From Fen-1254 sp963778945 (GTDB lineage: Bacteria; Bacteroidota; Ignavibacteria; UBA10030): a stretch of DNA of 64,000 nt. Location of the stretch: contig CAVZWL010000019.1 in NCBI GenBank assembly GCA_963778945.1, positions 62,001-126,000 on the forward strand. Direction: 5' to 3'. The notes under the pieces are model-generated. The model worked only from the letters and a program-made list of their open reading frames with translations, made no database searches and was not told the DNA's origin. The position numbers and the translations under genes are program-made. This document shows positions 47,856 to 56,227 of this stretch, piece by piece. Numbering within the stretch: the first letter of the stretch is position 1; every line of letters starts with the position of its first letter.

Positions 47856-47884
47856 CCGCAGAATCAGTTCTTCTGCGGTTTTTT
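47856..47884 (+). terminator. Terminator hairpin between the tgt promoter and tgt start
   Basis: Perfect 8-bp stem CCGCAGAA / TTCTGCGG with a 7-base loop, followed directly by TTTTTT. It lies only about 20 bases after the predicted transcription start, so it cannot simply end the upstream operon if the promoter is real. It may be an attenuator for tgt, or it may terminate the VanZ transcript with the promoter call being wrong. Confidence 0.7.
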
Positions 47885-47900
47885 ATTGACGGAACGATTC

Positions 47901-49059
47901 TTGAAGTATACACTTATTGGCAGGGACGGAAAAGCCCGCGCGGGACTCCTTGAGACCGATCATGGGGTAATTGAAACTCCTATTTTTATGCCGGTGGGAA
48001 CGCGCGCTACGATAAAAGCGGTCGAACAACGAGAGCTTTTGGAGTTGAATGCCCAAATCATTCTCGGCAATACCTATCACCTGTTCCTCCGTCCGGGGAT
48101 GGAAATTATCGAAGAGGCCGGAGGTTTGCACAAATTCATGAACTGGCACCGTCCGATTTTGACCGATAGCGGCGGTTTTCAGATATTCAGTCTTTCCGAT
48201 CTCCGGAAAATTACCAGCGAAGGCGTAACGTTTCAATCGCATCTGGACGGTGCACGGCACACATTCACGCCGGAGCGTGTTTTGCATATCCAACGCCAGC
48301 TCGGTGCGGATATTATGATGGTGCTCGATGAATGTACGCCATATCCGTGCGAATTTTCGTATGCAAAAAAATCGAATGAAATGACTCTCCAATGGGCCGC
48401 TCGGTGCAGGGAGGCATATGAGAAAGATCCTGCCCTCTACGGACATTCACAGTCATTGTTCGGAATTGTCCAGGGCAGCATTTATCCGGAAATCCGCGAA
48501 ATGAAGCGCAAAGGCGCTGGCTGCGATGGATTTTGACGGTTATGCTATCGGAGGGCTTGCAGTAGGGGAGCCGGTCGAAGAAATGTATCATATGGTCGAA
48601 CAAACGGAGCCTTTTTTGCCTGCGTCTTAAACCCCGTTATTTGATGGGAGTCGGTCTGCCGGAAAATATTCTTGAAGCTATCGAACGTGGAATCGATATG
48701 TTCGATTGTGTTATACCGACCCGCAACGGGCGGAACGGTATGATTTTTACACGAACAACGGGACACTGAATATCCGCAATGCCCGATATAAAGCGGATTT
48801 TACGCCTCTCGACAGCGAATGTCCGTGCTATACCTGCCGGACATTTACACGCGCATATTTACGCCATCTTTTCAGCAACAAAGAAATTCTTGCATTGCAG
48901 CTTGCAAGCATTCATAATCTCGCATTCTTTCTGTATCTTACACAGAATGCGCGTCAAGCAATTCTTGATAAACGCTACAGCAAATGGAAATCGGACATGC
49001 TGCGCCGTTTCCGTCTGCATAATGCCGCAGATGAATGCGCAGCAGATGAAAATCAATGA
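47901..49059 (+). CDS. tgt: tRNA-guanine transglycosylase (frameshifts)
   Basis: Exchanges guanine-34 for the preQ1 base in tRNAs with GUN anticodons, the key step of queuosine modification. TTG 47901 gives MKYTLIGRDGKARAG, matching the usual N-terminus, with GGAACG upstream; TTG 47886 is an alternative but overlaps the terminator T tract. The nucleophile region reads PILTDSGGFQIFSLSDLRKI, and FGIVQGSIYPEIREM follows. After breaks near 48515 and 48625 come YAIGGLAVGEP, MFDCVIPTRNGRNGMIFT and the zinc site CPCYTC with the distal His of IHNLAFF. Length is about 385. Confidence 0.92.
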
Positions 49060-49094
49060 TCAACTCAACAATAGAATTATAAGGAGAAAAAGCC

Positions 49095-49421
49095 TTGAAC
49101 CATCTCTTCACACTCTTAATGGCACAGTCTTACGACGGAAGCGGCCCGGGTCTTATGGCGAACCTCGTTCTTTTCGGATCCATCATACTCATTTTTTATT
49201 TTATGATCATCCGGCCTCAGCAAAAAAGACAGAAAGAACGGCAGAAGATGATCGAAAACATGAAAAAGGGGGATAAGGTTGTCACGTCAGGCGGAATTCA
49301 CGGAACGATTTCCGGTATGGACGAGAAAACTGTTCTCGTGCAGATTGCCGATAATGTCAAAGTGAAATTAGATAAAGGTTCCGTAACCATCATCAGCAGC
49401 GATCCGGAACCGATCAAGTAA
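49095..49421 (+). CDS. yajC: Preprotein translocase subunit YajC
   Basis: A 108-residue accessory protein of the SecDF complex. It has a single membrane span (LVLFGSIILIFYFMIIRPQQ) followed by the family motif KRQKERQKMIENMKKGDKVV and a small C-terminal domain with TSGGIHGTISGMDEKTV. TTG 49095 follows ATAAGGAGAAAAAGCC. It comes right after tgt, a very common pairing (tgt-yajC), although secDF does not follow here; ribBA does, 2 bases after the stop. Confidence 0.95.
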   Translation: MNHLFTLLMAQSYDGSGPGLMANLVLFGSIILIFYFMIIRPQQKRQKERQKMIENMKKGDKVVTSGGIHGTISGMDEKTVLVQIADNVKVKLDKGSVTIISSDPEPIK

Positions 49422-49423
49422 AC

Positions 49424-50680
49424 ATGACGAACGCTCCGATACAATTCAACACGATTGAGGAAGCCGTAGAAGATTTTCGAAGCGGGAAGATACTTATCGT
49501 TGTGGATGATGAAGATCGGGAGAATGAGGGAGATTTCATTCTCGCTGCGGAAAAAGTCACTCCCGAGGCGATTAATTTTTTTATCAGCGAAGGGCGGGGC
49601 GTCGTTTGTGCTCCTATTACTGCCCGGCGTTCCGTCGAACTCAATCTGGATCTGATGGTCGATAAAAACACATCGATCCATGAAACTCCATTTACGGTAG
49701 CCGTCGATTATTTGCACGGAACGACCACAGGAGTTTCCGCTGTCGATCGTGCTGCGACAGTAAGGGCGCTGGCCGATCCGAACATCAAAGCGGAAGATTT
49801 CGGAAGGCCTGGTCATATTTTTCCTCTCCGCGCCGTCGACGGAGGAGTTCTCCGGCGTGCGGGTCATACGGAGGCAGCTATCGATCTCTGCCGGCTTGCC
49901 GGAGTACAGCCGGCTGCCGTCTTGTGCGAAATTCTCAATGCCGACGGGCGCATGGCTCGCGTTCCCGAACTTTTTATTGTTGCAAAAAAATTCGGATTAA
50001 AACTTATTACCGTCCGTGCTCTTATCGAATACCGGATGCAGCGGGAAAAACTTGGTGCAATCCGTCGTGTCGACACACCTGCCTTCGAGATACGGCGGAT
50101 TTTCGTATTCATCTTTATAAAAGTCAGACGGATCAAAAAGAACATATCGCTTTGGTCAAAGGCGAAATTCAGCCGGACGAACCGGTACTTGTGCGCGTCC
50201 ACTCGGAATGTTTGACGGGAGATGTTTTCGGCTCGCTTCGATGCGACTGTAATGCGCAGCTTGTTGCTGCGATGATCCGGGTAGAGAAAGAGGGATGCGG
50301 TATTGTTCTTTATATGCGGCAGGAAGGACGCGGAATCGGCTTGCTGAACAAGCTAAAAGCATACAAACTTCAAGACGAGGGTCTCGATACTGTGGAAGCG
50401 AATGAGAAACTCGGTTTCCAGCGCCGATCTTCGGGATTACGGAATCGGCGCGCAAATTCTTCACGATCTCGGTGTGCGAAAAATGCGATTGATGACGAAT
50501 AATCCGAAAAAAATTATCGGTCTTACCGGATACGGTTTGGAAATTGTGGAGCGGGTTCCTCTGGAAATTCATCCGAATGATTACAACGAACAGTATCTGA
50601 TGACCAAACGGGATAAAATGGGCCACCTGATTCTTATCGATCCTGAAAAAGACGGTTTCCTGACGTGTTCCGTGCAATGA
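49424..50680 (+). CDS. ribBA: Bifunctional riboflavin synthesis protein RibBA (frameshifts)
   Basis: N-terminal 3,4-dihydroxy-2-butanone-4-phosphate synthase (DDEDRENEGDFILAAEKVTP, RRAGHTEAAIDLCRLAG) fused to GTP cyclohydrolase II (RVHSECLTGDVFGSLRCDCN, with the zinc-binding cysteines, and MRQEGRGIGLLNKLKAY). Frame breaks lie near 50055, 50100 and 50430. The total span is about 418 codons, as expected for the fusion. ATG 49424 is close behind yajC, suggesting one transcript. No FMN riboswitch was found upstream. Confidence 0.93.
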
Positions 50681-50691
50681 AAAGATTTTTC

Positions 50692-50720
50692 TTGCGTCTG
50701 ACCGGTTTTTCATCTACTTT
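50692..50720 (+). promoter_or_regulatory. Promoter for greA
   Basis: TTGCGT (50692-50697), 17-bp spacer, TACTTT (50715-50720). The predicted leader is about 110 nt and contains both hairpins described next. Confidence 0.5.
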
Positions 50721-50741
50721 CAAAGTGTCGTTATAAGTTGA

Positions 50742-50777
50742 ATAGCCATTGTCCACGGGATGATGGCTATTGTTTTT
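50742..50777 (+). terminator. First terminator in the greA leader
   Basis: A 13-bp stem ATAGCCATTGTCC / GGATGATGGCTAT (two G-T pairs) with a 3-base loop, followed by TGTTTTT. Confidence 0.75.
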
Positions 50778-50783
50778 GGAACT

Positions 50784-50821
50784 TCCCTTCAGGAATGAAA
50801 AAACGCTGAAGGGATTTTTTT
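50784..50821 (+). terminator. Second terminator, immediately upstream of greA
   Basis: Perfect 9-bp stem TCCCTTCAG / CTGAAGGGA with a 13-base A-rich loop, followed by seven T residues. It ends 17 bases before the greA ATG. Confidence 0.85.
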
Positions 50822-50837
50822 GCGGAATGAGGTTTGT

Positions 50838-51323
50838 ATGGGAGAAGTGAAGAACGGGAAAGTCTATTTGACCCGCGAGCGTTTGATAGAGATCGAACGA
50901 GAGCTCAAGGAATTGAAATCCAACGGGCGTGCGGATATGGCGCAAAAAATAGCGGAAGCACGCGGCTATGGGGACTTGAGCGAAAATGCGGAGTACGATG
51001 CTGCAAAAGAAGCACAGCAGCATCTTGAACTGCGCATTGCGAAATTGGAGGAGACACTTTCCCGCGCTCAGATTATCGATACGGCCGGACTTCTGACGGA
51101 TAAAGTCTACATTTTATCGCTTGTCCGTTTGCAGGATATGCGGACAAAACAAACAATCGAATACCGTCTTGTCGATCCGGAGGAAGCCGATTTTGAAAAA
51201 AATAAAATCTCCGTTACATCGCCTATCGGCAAAGGATTGATGGGAAAGAAACAGGGAGAAGTTGTAAAAATAAAAGTTCCTGCCGGAATGCTCGAATATA
51301 AGATTGTGGAAATCGGCAGGTAA
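50838..51323 (+). CDS. greA: Transcription elongation factor GreA
   Basis: Rescues backtracked RNA polymerase by stimulating transcript cleavage. ATG 50838 (AATGAGG upstream) gives a 161-residue product. The N-terminal coiled coil carries the catalytic tip ARGYGDLSENAEYDAAKE, and the C-terminal domain has ISVTSPIGKGLMGKKQGEVV. An upstream TTG at 50820 lies inside the terminator T tract and is unlikely. Two terminators lie between the likely promoter and this start. Confidence 0.96.
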   Translation: MGEVKNGKVYLTRERLIEIERELKELKSNGRADMAQKIAEARGYGDLSENAEYDAAKEAQQHLELRIAKLEETLSRAQIIDTAGLLTDKVYILSLVRLQDMRTKQTIEYRLVDPEEADFEKNKISVTSPIGKGLMGKKQGEVVKIKVPAGMLEYKIVEIGR

Positions 51324-51324
51324 C

Positions 51325-51831
51325 ATGCCGCAAAATCTGGAAATGAAAGCCGTTTTTCCGGATTTGCAGCCGTGCAGCAGAAATTGCCAAAAATCTCGGC
51401 GCACGTGATAAGGGCATACTTCAGCAAAAAGATATTTACTTTGACATTCCCCGTGGGAAGCTGAAGCTTCAGAATTCTAAACAAAAAATAGCTGTGAATT
51501 GATTGCCTACTCGCGGCCGCAATCGCCGAGGCGGAAGGTATTCAACATATCACATACTCCCCAGCGGTGATGCGGCTGCTGCTCAGCGGTTTTATTCCAG
51601 TGTTTTCGATACACGCGTCATCGTAAAAAAAAGGCGCCGCTTGTTCCTTTATAAAAATGCGCGTATCCATTTAGATACGGTCGAACAGACTCGGCAATTT
51701 TATAGAGTTCGAAGTTGTCGTTACTCAAGGGAAAAAGCAGGCGCGGAAAATTTTTCAAGACGCTTGTCGATGCATTCGGCATAAAAGATTCGCAAACGAT
51801 CGAGGGTTCGTACAGCGATTTGATCAAATAA
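51325..51831 (+). CDS. CYTH-domain protein (class IV adenylate cyclase type; many frameshifts)
   Basis: ATG 51325 follows greA by 1 base. Reading across frame breaks gives MPQNLEMKAVFPDLQPCS, EIAKNLGARDKGILQQKDIY with FDIPRGKLKLRI, ELIAYSRPQ, then LDTVEQ, and finally GNFIEFEVVVTQGKKQARKI with DAFGIKDSQTIEGSYSDLIK. The signatures LEMKA near the start, the KDIYFD strand and the late IEFEVVV are those of the CYTH/CyaB superfamily, whose tunnel binds triphosphates and metal ions. Breaks lie near 51375, 51478, 51530, 51595 and 51705. Whether it is a cyclase or a triphosphatase cannot be told. About 168 codons. Confidence 0.7.
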
Positions 51832-51841
51832 AATGCGTTGA

Positions 51842-51911
51842 GTTTACTCTTTGCAGTTCACAGTTCACAGTTTACCGTTTGCTGTTTTCAGTTCACAGTT
51901 TGCCGTTCACT
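51842..51911. repeat. Degenerate heptanucleotide array 2
   Basis: Ten contiguous 7-mers: GTTTACT, CTTTGCA, GTTCACA, GTTCACA, GTTTACC, GTTTGCT, GTTTTCA, GTTCACA, GTTTGCC, GTTCACT, a GTTNNCN pattern. It starts 10 bases after the CYTH stop codon and lies about 145 bases upstream of tRNA-Gly. It matches the right half of array 1. Confidence 0.75.
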
Positions 51912-52056
51912 TGCAAAAAGCACTTGCAGTGAGTATTCATTTTTATTATATTGAAATAGGATGTAATTTTTTGTAGCCGACGGCGGTGACGTCGGGAGGT
52001 TTCTTCGGTCAGAGAAAGAATCTTTGAGAAGAGACCGAATAATTATAGAAAAATCT

Positions 52057-52129
52057 GCGGGAATAGCTCAGTTGGTAGAGCGCAACCTTGCCAAGGTTGA
52101 GGTCGCGGGTCCGAGCCCCGTTTCCCGCT
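52057..52129 (+). tRNA. tRNA-Gly (anticodon GCC)
   Basis: Acceptor stem GCGGGAA/TTCCCGC, D loop AGCTCAGTTGGTAGAGC, anticodon loop TTGCCAA within CAACC/GGTTG, and T arm with GGTCCGAGCCC. 73 bases; the CCA end is not encoded. Confidence 0.96.
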
Positions 52130-52390
52130 CTGGGTTTTAGATTTAAAATAGCAGATTTTCTCTCCTGATGAATATCCAAACAGCTATCAATTCCAAATTA
52201 TACCGATCGTATAACCTTAGAAAAAATGATTAAAACGCCATATCCCAGGCGGAATAGTCATTGCATCGTTTTTTCAAGTATATTGAAGCTTGCGATGCTA
52301 AATTCTCTTCTTACAAATTAAGGTCTCTTTTGAACTGTAAGATACTTTTTACTAAGTTTGTTATGGATTCCTTTTTGCGTAATGGACGGT
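52130..52390. other. Non-coding gap between tRNA-Gly and the uxaC operator
   Basis: AT-rich and without a convincing gene. A 62-codon open frame (52261-52449) has no SD, overlaps the uxaC promoter and shows no protein-like pattern. Confidence 0.5.
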
Positions 52391-52410
52391 TTGCGCTCAC
52401 GAGAGCACAA
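52391..52410. promoter_or_regulatory. Imperfect palindrome upstream of uxaC, possible operator
   Basis: TTGCGCTCACGAGAGCACAA is a near-perfect 20-bp palindrome: its left half TTGCGCTCAC compares with TTGTGCTCTC on the other strand, 8 of 10 positions. It ends 10 bases before the -35 hexamer. Its half-site GAGCACAA resembles the GCACAA half-sites in the susC leader. A LacI- or GntR-type regulator is the usual binder of such sites. Confidence 0.5.
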
Positions 52411-52420
52411 AATATAAGAA

Positions 52421-52448
52421 TTGACATTGCGGCTGCATTATATATATA
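52421..52448 (+). promoter_or_regulatory. Promoter for uxaC
   Basis: TTGACA (52421-52426), 16-bp spacer, TATATA (52443-52448). The ATG of uxaC is at 52460, so the predicted 5' leader would be only a few bases, although AAGGGAAAAAAG before the ATG could act as an SD if transcription starts earlier. Confidence 0.5.
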
Positions 52449-52459
52449 AGGGAAAAAAG

Positions 52460-53887
52460 ATGAAAAGGACATTTATTCATCCGGAATTTATGCTTGACAC
52501 AAAGACAGCATCGAAGCTGTATCATACTTATGCCGAATCGCTGCCGATTATCGATTACCATTGCCATATTTCACCCAGGGAAGTTGCAGAGGACCGCCAG
52601 TTCGAGAACCTGACACGCATCTGGCTCGCAGGCGATCATTACAAATGGCGGGCCATGCGAACCTCAGGCGTCGATGAATACTATATAACGGGTCAGGCAT
52701 CCGATTGGGAAAAATTTGAGATGTGGGCGATGACGGTTCCCAAAACCATCCGCAATCCGCTATATCATTGGACCCATCTTGAACTCAACCGTCCATTCGG
52801 CATGAACAAGGTGTTGCTTAATGAGAAAACGGCGAAAACAATATGGGAAAAATGCAATGCAAAGTTATCGGCAAAGGACTTTTCCGCACAGGGCATTTTG
52901 AAAAAGATGAATGTCGAAATCGTTTGTACTACGGACGATCCGATCGACTCTCTTGAGTTTCACCAATCGTATGAAAAACTCAAGAATAAAAAGACTTCGA
53001 CAAAGCTCATCCCCGCATGGCGGCCCGATAAGGCGATGGCAGTAGAAGATACAGATTCATTCAATGCCTATATCGCTCAGCTCGAGGCGGCCGCCAATTA
53101 TGAGATTAAGGATTTTGCCTCGCTCATCGAGGCGCTCCGGATCCGCCATGCCTATTTCCATGGTCATGGCTGCCGTCTTTCCGATCATGGCCTCGAAACG
53201 GCATACGCCGATGATTATACGGAAAGCCAAATCGTAAAAATATTCAAGAAAATACGCAAAGGAAAAATACTCGATGCCGCGGAAATCGGTAAATTCAAAT
53301 CGGCAATGATGTACGAATTCGGTATTATGGATTATGAAAAAGGATGGGTCCAGCAATTGCATCTCGGTGCGCTGCGCAATAATAACAGCCGTATGAAAAG
53401 CGTTCTCGGCCCGGATACCGGATACGATTCGATAGGTGATTTCGAAATTGCACGCCCGCTCTCAAAATACCTGGATCGTCTCAATGCCGGCGATAAACTT
53501 GCAAAAACGATTTTGTACAATTTGAATCCGCGCGACAACGAATTGATGTCATCCATGACCGGCAATTTTCAGGATGGAAAAACTCCCGGCAAAATCCAAT
53601 TCGGTTCTGCTTGGTGGTTCCTCGATCAGCGGGACGGCATGGCAAAGCAAATCGAAGCCCTGTCCAATCTGGGCATCTTGAGCCAGTTCATCGGCATGCT
53701 GACCGATTCTCGCAGCTTCCTATCGTATCCGCGGCACGAATATTTCCGCAGAATTTTATGCCGGATTTTGGGAAGTGAAATGGAGCAGGGATTGATACCG
53801 AACGATCTCGGTCATGTCGGTGCAATCGTTGCGAATATATGTTATCATAATGCCAAACGGTACTTTCCGTTTGCATCGGAGGATTAA
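52460..53887 (+). CDS. uxaC: Glucuronate/galacturonate isomerase
   Basis: Isomerises D-glucuronate to D-fructuronate (and galacturonate to tagaturonate), the first step of intracellular uronate breakdown. The 475-residue product is intact. The metal-binding start IIDYHCHISPREVAEDRQFE, then VEIVCTTDDPIDSLEFHQ, LQLHLGA (reads QQLHLGALRNNNSRMKSVLG), GSAWWFLDQRDGMAKQIEAL and MLTDSRSFLSYPRHEYFRRI are family hallmarks. ATG 52460 follows AAGGGAAAAAAG. It opens the sugar-acid region and is followed by transketolase after 65 bp. Confidence 0.96.
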   Translation: MKRTFIHPEFMLDTKTASKLYHTYAESLPIIDYHCHISPREVAEDRQFENLTRIWLAGDHYKWRAMRTSGVDEYYITGQASDWEKFEMWAMTVPKTIRNPLYHWTHLELNRPFGMNKVLLNEKTAKTIWEKCNAKLSAKDFSAQGILKKMNVEIVCTTDDPIDSLEFHQSYEKLKNKKTSTKLIPAWRPDKAMAVEDTDSFNAYIAQLEAAANYEIKDFASLIEALRIRHAYFHGHGCRLSDHGLETAYADDYTESQIVKIFKKIRKGKILDAAEIGKFKSAMMYEFGIMDYEKGWVQQLHLGALRNNNSRMKSVLGPDTGYDSIGDFEIARPLSKYLDRLNAGDKLAKTILYNLNPRDNELMSSMTGNFQDGKTPGKIQFGSAWWFLDQRDGMAKQIEALSNLGILSQFIGMLTDSRSFLSYPRHEYFRRILCRILGSEMEQGLIPNDLGHVGAIVANICYHNAKRYFPFASED

Positions 53888-53952
53888 AAAAAAGCAGTCT
53901 CAAGTGCATGAATTGAGAATTTTAAAAACTAAACTTTGAGAATAGACAAGGC

Positions 53953-55955
53953 ATGAATATCAACGCTCAACTGTTAAAAGATGCAAGCAACACGATTCGG
54001 TTTCTTTCCGCCGACGGTGTACAAAAAGGCAAATTCCGGCCATCCCGGCATGCCTATGGGTATGGCCGATTGTATGGCCGTTCTCTGGCTCAAGTATCTC
54101 AAATTCAATCCCTGCGATCCGCAGTGGCCGAATCGGGACCGCTTTGTACTTTCCGCCGGGCACGGTTCGATGCTGTTGTATTCGCTTCTGTATCTTGCCG
54201 GCTACGGGCTGACAATGGAAGACCTTCAATCGTTTCGCCAATGGGGAAGCAAGACCGCGGGGCATCCCGAATACGGCGCGGCGCCCGGTATTGAAACAAC
54301 GACAGGCCCGCTCGGTCAGGGTTTTGGCAATGCAGTCGGCATGGCCATCGCAGCAAAAATGAAAGCAGAGCGATTCAACCGTGCGCCCTATTACATCTTT
54401 GGAACTCATTATGTTTACGGCGTTTGCGGCGATGGAGATTTAATGGAAGGCGTGACGGCGGAAGCGGCTTCTTTAGCCGGCCATCTGAAACTTGGCAATC
54501 TAATCTTTTTCTACGACAATAACAGTATTACGATCGAAGGAAAAACCGATCTTGCGTTTTCTGAAGATGTTCCCAAACGATTTCAGGCATACGGCTGGCA
54601 GACCATCGAAATCGACGGTCATAATCACGAACAGATAGCACAGGCCATTGAAGCCGGGCAGCGGGATAAAGAACACCCCACATTGATTTTGGCAAAAACA
54701 CATATCGGTTTCGGCGCTCCCTCAAAGCAGGACACGGCTGAAGCGCACGGTTCGGCGCTGGGAGTCGATGAACTCAATGCAGCTAAACGTAATCTCCACT
54801 GGCCGGAAAAGGATTTTTACGTTCCGGAATCGGTTGCGGAAATATTCCGACTGCGCGTGGAAGAATTGAAAAAAGAGTACGATGTTTGGACCTCACGCTT
54901 CCAGGGCTGGGAAAAAACGAATTTGGACCTTGCAAACGAATGGAATCGGCAGCAGGTGAAGGAATTACCGGAGAACCTGGAAGAACAATTGCTCGCAAGC
55001 GTAGCCGGTGCGTCCGGAGCTACACGCTCGCTGTCCGGAATGGTGATGCAGAAAATTTCAGAATTGATTCCGGAATTTATAGGAGGTTCGGCGGATCTTT
55101 CCCCGTCAACGAGTACATGGATTAAAGGAAAAGCGGCGGTCGAGAGTGGATCGTTTGCAGGAACGAATTTCCATTTCGGCATTCGGGAACACGGGATGGG
55201 ATCTATTTTAAACGGCCTCGCACTCTACGGCGGGCTCCTTCCGTTCGGAGCGACGTTCTTTGTCTTCTCCGATTACATGCGTCCTCCAATCCGTCTGGCG
55301 GCATTGATGGGATTACAGGTTGTGTATGTCTTTACTCACGATAGTATCTTCGTCGGCGAAGACGGCCCCACGCATCAACCGGTGGAGCAGCTTGCCGCTC
55401 TCCGGTCGATTATGAACCTTATCAATCTTCGTCCGTGCGATTCGCAGGAAACAGCTCTGGCCTGGGCGTATGCATTGCGCAGGAAAGACGGTCCTACGGC
55501 ATTGCTCCTGACGCGCCAAAAAGTCGATGAAGTCAAACGCGAGAAACCGCTCACAAAAGATGAATTCAACCGCGGGGCATATATAGTAAAAAAAGAAAAA
55601 TTAGGCGCCCCTGAAGTCGTGCTTGCTGCCAGCGGTTCGGAGGTCGGTGTTGCCGTTGAAGCATCCGGAATTCTCGAAACATCGCTTTCAGTACGTGTTG
55701 TTTCCATACCGAGTAAAGAATTATTTACGCAGCAGGATGCATCCGTTCAGGAAGCAAATTATTCCTTCATCTGCACGCGTCGTCGTTATTGAGGCCGCAC
55801 GCGGTATTGGCTGGGGCGATATGTTCCGCCAGCAGCTTCTTGTCCTCGGAATCGAGCGTTTCGGCGCTTCCGCACCGAACAGCATTCTCGCGGAGAAGTT
55901 CGGATTTACAGGCAAGATCGTAGCTGCGCGTGTCAGCAAATGGCTGCAGAAGTAA
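53953..55955 (+). CDS. tkt: Transketolase (frameshifts)
   Basis: Thiamine-diphosphate enzyme moving two-carbon units between sugar phosphates. ATG 53953 gives MNINAQLLKDASNTIRFLSA, broken near 54028 just before ANSGHPGMPMGMADCMAVLW. Further motifs are FVLSAGHGSMLLYSLLYLAG, TTGPLGQGFGNAVGMAIAAK, the ThDP motif GDGDLMEGVTAEAASLAGHL with NNSITI, and FTHDSIFVGEDGPTHQPVEQ. A second break near 55757 leads to SSARVVVIEAARGIGWGDMF and the end ARVSKWLQK. Restored length is 666, normal for Tkt. In this location it would connect pentose and uronate breakdown to glycolysis. Confidence 0.94.
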
Positions 55956-55984
55956 AATTGCAAGAGAACAATTTCTGAGAAATA

Positions 55985-56131
55985 GTGTTGTAGTCGCGAG
56001 AGGCAAACCGACGTCGGCCTGCCCGCTTTGCGGAAGCGTAAGAGTATGATATTGTCCGCTGGTGACTTCTAGGGATTCCGCGATCATCCCGAAAACATAA
56101 GAAGGCAGTTTTCGGGACAAGCTGATCGCGG
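55985..56131. other. Hairpin-rich intergenic element upstream of the SDR gene
   Basis: A 270-bp gap holds several inverted repeats. One is GGCA ... CCGACGTCGG ... TGCC around 56003-56022. Another is GCTT-TGCG-GAAGC around 56026-56039. The largest is a two-part hairpin, CCGCGATCA + CCCGAAAAC (56078-56096) pairing with GTTTTCGGG + TGATCGCGG (56108-56131). No T tract follows, so it is not a simple terminator. It could be a structured RNA leader, a small RNA or a repeat-type hairpin; no known family was recognised. Confidence 0.45.
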
Positions 56132-56227
56132 CTATAGGGTGACATCGGATGTTTTCGAGACTGCATTGAGAACCTTCTCTATCGAGAAGATTCTGAATAA
56201 TTACGAATTAAATTAAAAAAGGATTGT

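Noticed and set aside
47835..47884. preQ1 riboswitch upstream of tgt
   Set aside because: The hairpin and flanks do not match the preQ1-I or -II consensus and the leader before the hairpin is only about 20 nt.
52261..52449. Small 62-codon ORF upstream of uxaC
   Set aside because: No SD, overlaps the operator and promoter of uxaC, and its residue composition is not protein-like.
56128..56145. Phage-promoter-like string CTATAGGGTGACAT
   Set aside because: Short chance similarity to T7/SP6-type promoters; no phage genes or full consensus nearby.
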